From Aquatica leii (lineage: Eukaryota > Arthropoda > Insecta > Coleoptera > Lampyridae), in the NCBI GenBank assembly GCA_035610365.1, contig CM069435.1:60013389-60077388 (forward strand): a stretch of DNA of 64,000 nt. Direction: 5' to 3'. The notes beneath the pieces are model-generated. The model worked only from the letters and a program-made list of their open reading frames with translations, was not told where the DNA came from and searched no databases. The position numbers and the translations under genes are program-made. This document shows positions 46,229 through 56,205 of the stretch, piece after piece; the first letter of the stretch is position 1, and each line of letters opens with the position of its first letter.

Positions 46229-46504
46229 GTCTAGAGTATTAGAATAGTTAGATGGTGATGGGAAGATTTTAGGAGAGAAAGTTGTTTAGTTTTTTTAATT
46301 TCTGTACAAATTATATTATAATGATAAGAGAATGATGTAGGGGTAACGTAACCCAATGCAAAGCCGAATGGCAAAACAATTAACAATAAATAAATGTACC
46401 AAGAAAAAAAACTAGTGCCTATTTATTTTATTGCATTTATTCAGAGACAACCTCTGATCTACATAAGTATTCTGGTACCAATATAATTGAAGTGCCAATA
46501 ACTA

Positions 46505-49200
46505 GATGGTACCAATTACTAGTGAATTATGGGTGCCAACGACTAGGAAATGATGCTAATAATAGGAGAAATTACTTATCAAAGGATTTTTATTATAATT
46601 CGTGGTTTTTGCAAATTTGATCTAATATTTTTTAATCACAAAATCGTTAAAACGTATCATAAAATCGGTAAAAGTCAATTTTGCTTTCAATTGACTAACA
46701 TGTATTTTTAATTTGTAATCAAAGTTAAATAATTTCTTAAAATGCCTACAATTTTAGATAAAAAACTAAATTTAATTTAAAATCAACAGTTTGTTAATGC
46801 AGTAAACTTTTATATATATAAACAAATGCTTTTCTATTTTTGAGATATGAGCAAACACAGTCTCCAAAAAAACTTGCTTTAGTTGCCTATACGTTTAATG
46901 GTTGTATCGAAAATTTTTGAAAAAAAAACTTTCGACGCTTTCAAAAATAAATATGGACATTTTGACAATAGATGATGGTGTTCATTTTTTGCATAGAATT
47001 TGACCTACGCCTTAGAATTTTGACTTTTTGCTACCTTTTGTTTAGTATTTTAATTAAATGATTTTGCTAAAAATACGATTTAATCAAAAAATAAACATCG
47101 TTTTTAAATTTTCGATGCGTACGTCAAATTCTATAATGTAAAATAACAAATTGTAATAACGATCTCATTTTCAAAATTATTGTTTTTTTCGTAAATAATG
47201 TCGAAAATTCAGTATCAAGCAGTACGAACAAACTATCCTTAGAGGCCTTATCATTGCAACGGTAGTCATCATATATGTCGCCAACACAATCACATTTTAA
47301 CTGACCAATAATAACATTTTGCCTACCTTACAAATGGCTGATTTTGGCTTTACTTTTTTATATGCCGCTAATATTCGAGTTATTGCTGAAGAATTTTACT
47401 AGCAGGGATAAACATCTTTTCATATTATAATACTAATACAACGATTCAAGATAAATCCTAAATTTTGCAACTAGAACAAATTGAAGAAACTTATAAATAC
47501 ATGATACACAACTACATGTTAATCATTACAACTTGCAACGTAGGTACATAAAAAAATAATGAAAAAGCTTTCTAACTATAAAAATTACATCGTCATATAA
47601 ACAAAAATTAAATATTCGATAAATATAAAAAAATAATAAAAACTAGATTAAAATCAGAAATAGCTTGTAAATAATAGCCAAAATTACTAATTTACAAAAA
47701 GATCTTAAAAATTTATAAAACAGAAAAAGAAAAACTGATATTATAAAACATTTTTTTTTAAATTTTTTTTATTTTAATTTTTTTAACTATAATGCGCATC
47801 TGTATTTTAAAATTTTATAATTTTTTTTTAAAATTATAATTTTTTATGCACATTTCTGGCCTGTTTTTTCTAGTAACAAATGTAAGAAGTAAGAATATAT
47901 TAAAACAAAAAAAACTGGACACAAACTACTCCCGATGAGCTATTTATGAATGCCGAAAACTAAATGCTTTGCTAGCCTGCGTTTACAAGCGTAATGTAAA
48001 ATAACACGGCATTAACTTTAATTATAAAAACATATTTTTTTAAATTTGTTTCGAAATGTATTTAGCATAATAAAATTTTTTTTTAAAATTTAATGAATTG
48101 TGTAAACTTAACTTTAACATTAAGTTTTCCGTCATACAAAATTTTATGTTAAGTGGTTTTTGTAAAAAGGAACGAATAATTTATATTTAATACTTGTGTT
48201 AAATAAACAGTGCAATAGAAGTCACATTTCCGTATGCACGTTAAGAGTAGTAGAGAGTTTTGCGTTCTTTTGAGTAAAATTAAATATTCATTTATTGCAG
48301 AACAGCAATATCGTTGGCACGTTTACTCTTTTTGCGGTGTAGTGTTAGATAATATAAAATGTTATAGCCGCATTGCATGCATTCAAGTCCCATGTTACAA
48401 GTGTCAGAGAATCGCATATTTTACAAATAATCGTCCGTGCTATAAAGAAGACCGTGAGTGGTACGAAAGCTCGTGTCATTGAATCCAAAACTGTTGCTAA
48501 GAAACTCGTACCACGCTGTTCAAATGTTGTACCTGTAATTAACTCCGCGAGGTGCTTAATACTTTTGTTTTTGGTGTTTATTCGGGAAATTTAGATCCTT
48601 ATTAAAGTGGATGTATCGTTTGCCGATAAACTCGAATATTTCATATTTAACCAAATTACGCGGATAAGCCGCTAAATAACCTCAAGCAAATCCCTTTTTT
48701 TGTCATATTTAATTAAAATTTATACTTTACAAAACATTTAACTGTTTGCGGTTGCTTCTGTTAGGAAGTTGATCTATGTGGGGCGTAACTTTTGTGCTAA
48801 CAGATGTTGTACATTAACGACCTAAGCACTTGTTGACCATCTTGGGAAAAATAAGTTAAAACGGGCGAAATTGGTTTTCAATAAATAAAAACTTTTTTCC
48901 TCAATACATTTCTTAACTTCAACAACCGTAATTCTTTGTATTAACTTATTGAAACGTTTGATTTATACTGCACTCAATCTAAACACTATAATTGTTGCCA
49001 AAATTGTTTAGACTAAAATAAAAGGTTTGCAGAATTCTAATCACGTGTGGATAATCTTCGGTACAATTTGAAACGCGATTTACTTATTTTACATGCAGAA
49101 TTTGCAAAAGTTTTTATATTTACGTATTCAATGCAGCCTTAAAAACGATTTGGAAGTTAGTTAGTATTCATTCCGTTTCCTGAAATGTATCACAAAAATA
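46505..49200. other. A+T-rich stretch; one small MITE-like repeat
   Basis: Apart from the inverted repeat at 46,993-47,134 nothing is recognised. Overlapping plus frames at 48,234-48,482 and 48,373-48,594 (82 and 73 codons) have no known motif. Confidence 0.45.
46993..47134. repeat. MITE-like inverted repeat, about 142 bp
   Basis: ATAGAATTTGACCTACGC at 46,993-47,010 is inverted with one mismatch at 47,117-47,134. Non-coding interior. No target duplication identified. Confidence 0.45.
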
Positions 49201-49470
49201 AAGCGTAGCGGTTAGCAAAACCAAGAGAAAGGGTGTTGTTGATAACCGACGCGTGAGGCAGGCAATCAACAAAACCTCCAGGGACTTCTTACACCCTTCT
49301 CGGACAATAATGCGGATTTCGAACTACGAAGTAATTTGTCGGCCTCGGGGTTTCGTTCCTATAGTAACTACAACGGTTAGTAATTCAGCTATGATAGCTT
49401 TATTAAGGATAGTTGACCGTGTGGCTACCAGCTAAGGGTTGCACCCCGAAGACAACCATAAATAACACGT
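49200..49470. other. Small G+C-richer patch, origin unknown
   Basis: Composition rises sharply (for example ACCGACGCGTGAGGCAGGC near 49,243 and GGCCTCGGGGTTTCG near 49,340) and a 60-codon plus frame (49,253-49,435) crosses it. I cannot assign a family. A decayed retroelement end is possible. Confidence 0.3.
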
Positions 49471-49959
49471 TGCGGTTTTTAGTTAAGACGCTTGCTTATT
49501 TGCGGATTATTATTGTGTCTTAAAGGACTATATTCATACAAATACAAGTTGTAGGAAACGAATTCGCATAAAAAGATTAGCTTGAGCTTGGAGAAAGTTA
49601 GATTAAGTGTACATAAATAAATAGATAAAAGTTTATTCGTATGATACTTTTTATGTAGCGTATACATTTTCTATAAAATTAGGTGCAGATGAAGTAAAAA
49701 ATATTGCTGTTATAAGATAAGTGCAATGATTAACAAATGTTTACGTTCACAGTACAATTTTTAATTATTTTACAAATAAATATATAAAAATTAACAATTA
49801 AAAAAACTATGGATTTAAAAAAACATAATTGAAAAAGTGTAATAAGAATAAATATTTGCATGATTTCATTTTGTTGAATGTAATCGTCAAACTTTTGACC
49901 ATCGATTTAATTTTCGTAATATTGGTGAAGTAATTCATTTCTCTAAGTGGAGTCTCTTT

Positions 49960-50222
49960 TTAAAATAATATTTTATTACTCTTGAAGTCTTCTCCACAGT
50001 ATTTTTATTTTTTTAATATTTTATTTTAGGAAATACATGTTTCGCTAATTATAATTAGCATCGTCAGTATATATAGGTAACCAATAAAATAGTTAACAAA
50101 TTTTAAACTTTAAAAAAAATTGTTAAATTATAATTAGCGAAACATGTATTTCCTAAAATAAAATATTAAAAAAATAAAAATACTGTGGAGAAGACTTCAA
50201 GAGTAATAAAATATTATTTTAA
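49960..50222. repeat. Perfect hairpin element, arms of about 98 bp, loop about 68 bp
   Basis: Arms at 49,960-50,057 and about 50,126-50,222 are identical when inverted, from TTAAAATAATATTTTATTAC through GGAAATACATGTTTCGC to TAATTATAATT. The left arm and loop contain a hammerhead-like core on the minus strand. The layout fits a Penelope-type end-repeat pair that lost its coding centre. No target duplication could be fixed. Confidence 0.8.
50039..50067 (-). ncRNA. Hammerhead-like core in the hairpin element
   Basis: The minus strand reads CTGACGA, U, a self-complementary GCTAATTATAATTAGC stem-loop, then GAAAC: a CUGANGA...GAAA core with a 6-bp stem II and a TATA loop. Stems I and III not verified. 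Confidence 0.5.
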
Positions 50223-50732
50223 TTTTCGTATCAGTATTAGAGTCTTAACATCAGAAATGATAACACTACAAAATTTTGTGACGAAAAATAGTAATTTACG
50301 TAGAAATATAACGTTGGTACTACATTTATTACTAAATCGGCCAAATTTGGCATTAACTTAACATCGTTTTTTTTTTTCAATTTTAACTAAAGTCTGTGTC
50401 CCAGAATAAACCATTTAAAGTTTTTTTAAACAAGAATATTCTGTTATCTATGTCAGTTTAGCTTATTTGATTAGATTTTTTTTCTACTATTAGTAGTTGG
50501 CTTTTCTTTCTATTGTGATAAAATTCATGAAAAAAAAATTTTTGAAATGTAAGAAAAAAAATTAAAAAGAACTTGGTACAGTTTTGTATTTACAAAAAAT
50601 TGGCTTTAGAGGACTTAACGTAACTACTTTTAATTTATTTTTACTCAACAACAAACTTCTAAACTAAAATTATTGGCCTCCAATTATTTTGTAGTAGTTA
50701 TGGAACTGTTTTAGAAACCATTTAAGGAGATT
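50223..50732. other. A+T-rich spacer, copy of a local dispersed repeat
   Basis: Around 50,315-50,400 the text CTACATTTATTACTAAATC... resembles 53,127-53,180, suggesting a diverged member of the repeat described at 52.8-53.75 kb. No gene. Confidence 0.4.
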
Positions 50733-51880
50733 TTACAGGTGGTGGTATTTTTTAGTATGAATAATATTTGGCCCATTTCGCAAGGGAGATAGTTCGTCCG
50801 GAAGGACACTACGTCGCCCAAATCTCAATAAATTAATGCTTTGAAAATTTTCACATTCGAAATCGGTTTTGTAGAATAGTGTTCCATTATTATTAGCTCT
50901 TACTTGTAAAAAAAACCACTTTAGATATTGAAAAATCATCTCCTTGCTCAGATTTTTTCGAGAAATAAACGGAGATGTTGGATTCTGATATAAGTTCCTA
51001 AAATCATTAAAATCACTAGGTTCCATGTTAAGTACTTCAAATGGGTTGTTAGTATTGCACATTCTGACTAGTTGTTGCCAATCCCATGGTGTCATTATTT
51101 GAAAACCCGTAGTTTTCTTTCTTGCACGTTCAATCATTGAGCGGCTACCACCAAGTGTAATTATATGTCCATAGTTTGAGAGAGTAAGAACTCTGAGCAT
51201 TTGTTAGTACAAGGGTGGGTGGACATTTCTGTAAGTTAACGCAAACCATAATAGTGTTTTTTTTATTCATAGAATACTCTTTATCTTTTTTTCTTTAAAT
51301 CGTAGGTCTTAACCTCAGATAATTGTTTGTCGTACTCTTCTTGTAATTTAGATTTCTCTGCAACAATTTTGACATCACGTATTTTAATTAAGAAAGTATC
51401 GTTATCCGGTGGCTTAAATGACAAATTATATTCGGAGTTAAAAATATCTGCATATAGCCATTCTTTGGCAATTGCACTTTCCTCTAAATTTTTTGCATCA
51501 CATTGGGACCGGTACAAATTATACATTTTAGATAAATTAAGATGACTGCCTAAATATTTTCTCTTGCTCTTTTCTCTTGAATAGTGAGACTCTTCAATAG
51601 GGAACTGACTAATATGTTCACTTACGCTATCTCTTACGAAATCTGGAACCCTTATGTGATGGTCATGTCTACCTTTCTCATCAGCGGAAACTATATCACC
51701 AGATTTCTTTTTTATGAGTGAAGTTGTTACAAATGTCTGTGATATTGACAAAGTGTTAAAAAAAATGACTTATTTTCCCATTTACCTCAAAATCGTATTC
51801 TCTTGTGTGGTTTCTAGCAACACCGCGCAAACCCAATTTGGGTCTTTTTTGATTAATCAGTACTGATTTAACATGTGACG
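50733..51880 (-). pseudogene. DUF7869-type protein gene (putative transposase-like), core deleted
   Basis: Reads leftward. A 5' exon fragment (about 51,880-51,786, ...KRPKLGLRGVARNHTREYDFE) ends at a GTAAAT donor. A 49-bp intron (51,737-51,785) ends in CACAG. The next exon (51,736-51,281) carries TTSLIKKKSGDIVSADEKGR, HDHHIRVPDFVRDSVSEHIS and ESHYSREKSKRKYLGSHLNL, the N-terminal pattern of invertebrate DUF7869-type proteins. After a second acceptor-like TTACAG near 51,230 comes LVLTNAQSSYSLKLWTYNYT, then directly, in another frame, GGSRSMIERARKK and WDWQQLV, the C-terminal end (50,733-51,200). The RNase H-like core expected between them is gone. The family is multi-copy in invertebrates and suspected to be transposon-derived. 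Pseudogene. Confidence 0.65.
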
Positions 51881-51894
51881 CAGCGTTTTAAATA

Positions 51895-52390
51895 ACATCC
51901 CTTTTTGCATGGAATTGAGTTTTCGCCAGTACATCAAGAAAAAGCGTTATAAATTTGGGATAAAACTTTTCAAAATTAGCTTGAAAGGTGGTTATACTTC
52001 TAATACAAAAATATATTGTCGTTGAGAAAAAATTAACTGAATTTCCATTGCTGAGAAAATTGTTATGAAAATGATTGAACCACTACTAGATTTTGGTAGA
52101 ATCCTCTCCCAGACAACTGGTATACATCAGTCAATCTAGCAGAAACGTCTGATAGATGAACTCACCTTGTTAGCACCATACGTAGGAACAAAAAAAGTTT
52201 TGCTAAAAAAATCACTCAAAAACTAAAAAAAGGGATGTAACAACTAAACATACTGACGAAATGCAGAAAGTCAACCATTGAGATAGATCCAAAACCAAAC
52301 CTAGAGCAGTTGAAGACTACAATGCAGCAAAACATTTTGTTGATATATTAGATCAACTTAGTGCTTACCTAAACAAATTGACCTAAAATA
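51895..52390 (+). pseudogene. piggyBac transposase fragment
   Basis: Across changing frames it keeps piggyBac landmarks: SFRQYIKKKRYKFGIKLFKI (51,915-51,980), GGYTSNTKIYC, then IEPLLDFGRI, a DNWYTSVNLAE-like segment at about 52,105-52,145, THLVSTIRRNKKSF, LKKG, and KPRAVEDYNAAKHFVDILDQ at about 52,295-52,360, ending SAYLNK. These match the central to late catalytic domain, including the D of DNW and the D of VD..D that contribute to catalysis. The N-terminal third and the C-terminal Cys-rich domain are absent. No TTAA-flanked ends seen. Old relic abutting the DUF7869-type gene tail to tail. Confidence 0.75.
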
Positions 52391-54285
52391 ATTATAAAGT
52401 TTTGACACATAATTCTTTAATTGTCGTTTTAGGTATTACCAAAACAAATTTCTAAGTTTCGGTTATTTTTTGCGTCATTTTTTCTTGTGAAAAGTGAAAT
52501 TTTCATTTGATTTCGATTATTAATTAAATGTATAATGTTAATTTGTAAGGAATGCGCATTGCCAACTTGTATAAATTGCAGCTTCGTCTATCGGCTCGGC
52601 TGCAAACTTTTATACTTGTTGTTTATGACTACCATTCCTCACTCGTTATACAATATATAATTTTTTTACACATTACATTTAGGTAAACGTAATCTAAAAT
52701 ACATATATAGATACCACATTTTAGCAAAAAATGTGATACATTCAATTTACCAAAAATACAGCAACAAAAAAGATGACTACATTACAATTAAAAGTAGGTA
52801 TGTTATATAAAGTTGAAAAGTTTATGATTATAAAACCTAACCGACAGGCGCGTAGGTTATAATCAGCAGCCTATATACAATTTGGTCACTACTAAAACTA
52901 TTAAAACGTTTTTTTAAGATATTAATTTCAAATTACAAATCAAGTGTTTTGTTTAGTATTTGTAGTTTTCATTGGTTTAATAAAATTAATTTTGACGTAA
53001 TTTGTAATTGTGATTTCAAACACAAAAAATACTAAAATTATTTAAAAACATTATTACTTTAAGCATTGATTATATCTAAAGTATATTTAACTCAGTATAT
53101 CAAAAAACACCAGAAATATAATGTCCTACATTTATTACTAAATCTGTCAGATTTGACATAGTTTTTTTTAAATTTTAACTGAATTTCAAGTTTTTTTTAA
53201 TGACTTTCACCTGTCGCATACTCTTTCTAATATAATAATTGACTTTGAACATTTATGTGGATTACTAATTTTGATTTTGCCACACTAGAGCTTTTTTTGC
53301 TCATTACGTAACTACACTAACAAACAAATATTGACGCTTGTGATGTTCCCAGCAAAAAAATATTATTTATCTGCGCTTAACAAAGTGCTACTTCACAACC
53401 TACTATTACACGTAATAATGAAAACCTATATACAACTAGTAGTGGAAAATAGTCTATTACATACCAAGGTTGAGCAGTCAATGTTATAACCTAAGCGACA
53501 GATAATATCAGAAAAAACAAAGCGCCGAAGGATATAAGTTGTGCAGGTTATAATCATCTTCTCAAGCGTGGTCTATATACAATTTTTTTCACTTCTAAAA
53601 TTATTAAAACTTTTTTACCTGGTACTAAATCAAATTTAAAATTTAAGAAGTGTATGTCAAATTAAAAATCAAGTGAGTGATTGTGACAGTTATCATTGGT
53701 TTAATAGAATTGATTTTGACGTAACTGTGATTTATAACACAGAAATAAATAAATAATGTACATTTTTTTGTTAAACTTACCAAAAATTGTTTAAAAACAA
53801 TATTACTTCAAATAACATTTTAAAACCAAATTAATTTGTTTAATGAATGAATTCTTAAAATTAACGATGGCAATAATTGGATGATTCTAATAATCCGAAT
53901 GTTAGTATTCAGATGATTTTAATAATTTGAATAATATTCCGCTTTCCCATTACTTTTGAATCGCATGAATCAGGACTTAGGGAGACTGCACAATGCCACG
54001 GTTTTATTCAGTCCAACAACTTTTCTGATGAAAACAAAAACAAAGTTAGTCGCAAGTCATCAAAGACGTTTATGCTTACCATTGATTCTTCTCATTATTT
54101 GTTTTAGCTATAATAATACATTTCTTTTTATTTATTAAATATTCAAATCCAATTTGGCTGTATGTGTATCTTAGTATTATAATTGCCATTTTCTTAATTG
54201 TCTCCTGAAGAAGAAGGTAGACCACGTTCAAAAGCTAGTAAATTTTTTAATATAAATAAATACATTATTTACCTAAAAATGTATC
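52391..54285. other. A+T-rich region built of a diverged dispersed repeat
   Basis: About 200 bp at 52,850-53,030 (GGTTATAATCAGC ... CATTGGTTTAATAAAATTAA ... TTTTGACGTAA) recur in the same orientation at about 53,546-53,750. A second block (TATTATTTATCTGCGCTTAA...GCTACTTCACAACCTACTA, 53,358-53,405) recurs at about 56,402-56,450 beyond the hAT relic. Non-coding. Confidence 0.5.
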
Positions 54286-56205
54286 ATGGTAAAAACTTTG
54301 TATCTAAATTATTATTCATTGCCTGAAATATATTTTTATTTATTAAATATGACTCCCGGTTCTAAAAAATTGATAGTTTGGAAATTTTTCGATAAAACAA
54401 CTGACAATAAGTCAGTTACTTGCATCTTGTATAAAAAACAATTAAAACATTTTGCAAGCACAACAAATTTGTTGCAACATTTAATCCAAAAACATCACAT
54501 TCAATATAAAACTGAAAAAAGCGAAATAGTTCTGAGCAAAGACGAATATAATATAACAGACCTTAATAAAGAGGATACGAAATTCAACTAAGATTGGTAA
54601 ACCCTTTTATGTTAGGAGTGGCTATAAAAACTACTTGAAGAGTTTTCTTATGGCGACGTTTCGTGGAACGGTTGTGTCCACTTACGAAATCTTTACCTAG
54701 TGCTTCTGGTATTTCCAATAGCAGTGTTTCGAAGACTAAGAGAATGTCTGCAGAAGATACGTCATTTTTATTTCAGCGACCCCGTCAATTGGCGCTAATA
54801 CATTTAATCTGCCAGAAAGCCAAAAAAAGGATATCGACAAAAGCCTAATTAAAATGATAAAAACACCTTTAAGTGTCATAGAAAACAGAGGTTTTCTAGA
54901 ATATTCCTATAAATTAAATTCTCTATATATTCCTTCTTCCAGAAAAACATTAACAACGAATATGTTGCCGGAATTATATAATGAAATTTTGTCAAAAATT
55001 AAACTGATGATAAACTCTCTTGATAATATCTCTGTCACTGTAGATATATGGACATTAGTTAGTAACAAGTCATACATTATGTTAACCAGTCATTTTATTT
55101 AAAATAAAAAACTATATTCACTTGTGTTAGCTACTAGAGAAATGAAATATGTTCATCACACGGGTGCATATATTTCCGAAGTGATAACAAAAATTTTACT
55201 AGACTGGAATATTAAAACAAAAATACTTACTGTTGTGTCAGATAATGAATCTAATATTAAAAAAGCTATTAATGACTTTCTGCATTTACATCACCATCCG
55301 TGTGTAGCACACACTTTAAATCTAAGTGCTACAGATGCCTTAACTTTTGCTAACAATTAAATGTTATTACAATTAATAAAAAATGCAAGAAATTGGTAGG
55401 ACATTTTAAGCACAGTGTAGTAGCGACCACAGAATTGAAGAAGAATCAAGAATTTTTGGACAACCCTGTCTTAAAAATAAAACAACATGTCAGCACTCGT
55501 TGAAACTCCACCTTAATTATGTTGACCATCTTAATCTTACAATTCCAAATCTTGACAACCTATTGATAGCTTAGATGCTCAAGAATGCACACTTATAGCA
55601 GATTGTATTAAACTATTATAGCTACTAGATGTAATGACAGTCGAAATATCTGAGGAAAAGTACCCGACAATGTCATTAATTATACCGTTAGTTAGGGGTT
55701 TGCAGTTCACGATTAAATCATTATGCCCTATAACACCGCCGGGCTTAATATTGCAAAATAAACTATTAGATACTATTTCCAAAAGGTTGAGAGTTTTTGA
55801 AACGAATAGAATTGCGGCTACATCCACATTCCTTGATCCAAGGTTAAAAAAAAACTGCCTTTGGTTTTAAAAACAATGCCAAAAATACACATGTTTGGAT
55901 TACTAAAAAACTGACTCAAATAGTAGACCAGAATAATACACCAATTGATCCAGTGTCTCAAGAATTAAATCAGCAAGCAACCGAGTCAGAAAAGTTGTCA
56001 TTATGGGCACACTTTGACAATATAAAGTGTCAAAAGTTATAACACCACCCACATCATCTGTCAGTGCAATATAATAATGAAGCACTATCTAAAAATGCAT
56101 CATTTAGCGTGGACCGAAAATTTTTTGGAATTTTGGGACAAACATAAGTTTATATTTCCTGAACTATACAAGATGCATTTAAAATATATTGGATTTAAAT
56201 AATCG
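54286..56205 (+). pseudogene. hAT transposase relic, BED zinc-finger type
   Basis: Opens with a BED zinc finger at 54,351-54,520 (SKKLIVWKFFDKTTDNKSVT, CILYKKQLKHF, TTNLLQHLIQKHH; the second Cys of the usual C-x2-C is not apparent). It continues with PLSVIENRGFLEYSYKLN and IPSSRKTLTTNMLPELYNEI (54,866-55,000), then DNISVTVDIWTLVSNKSYI (D of the catalytic triad), VVSDNESNIKKAIND...CVAHTLNLS (55,236-55,325), FETNRIAATSTFLDPRLKKN (about 55,796-55,850) and, in shifted frame near 56,128-56,200, FWDKHKFIFPELYKMHLKYI, the start of the dimerisation domain. At least five frame changes or stops. The end of the domain and both TIRs were not found. A different hAT branch from the DUF4371-type copies at 6.1 and 37-40 kb. 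Confidence 0.78.

Larger units (their letters stand above)
41939..46417 (+). mobile_element. Near full-length purine-rich LINE with perfect 24-bp target duplication
   Basis: ATGTACCAAGAAAAAAAACT... (24 bp) at 41,939-41,962 recurs exactly at 46,394-46,417, bounding an insert at 41,963-46,393. It has a 5' UTR of about 390 bp, ORF1 (coiled coil), ORF2 (endonuclease, reverse transcriptase, terminal zinc finger), and a 3' end AAGCCGAATGGCAAAACAATTAACAATAAATAA with no long poly(A). The coding strand is unusually rich in A and G. ORF2 holds about four in-frame stops and several frame changes, so this copy cannot move by itself even though the target duplication is still perfect. Clade not assigned beyond the I/Jockey/R1-like group. 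It sits inside the pogo-like element. Confidence 0.9.
40398..46504 (+). mobile_element. pogo-like element with 12-bp TIRs, split by a LINE
   Basis: GTTACTGGCACT (40,400-40,411) is matched by AGTGCCAATAAC (46,491-46,502), an inverted repeat with one mismatch, each with TA directly outside (40,398-40,399 and 46,503-46,504). Pogo-type elements duplicate TA. The inside holds a decayed transposase (40,583-41,790) and a complete later LINE insertion (41,963-46,393). Related motifs (GGTGCCAAC, GGTACCAATTAC) also lie just outside both ends, so the true border could be slightly further out. Confidence 0.65.
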
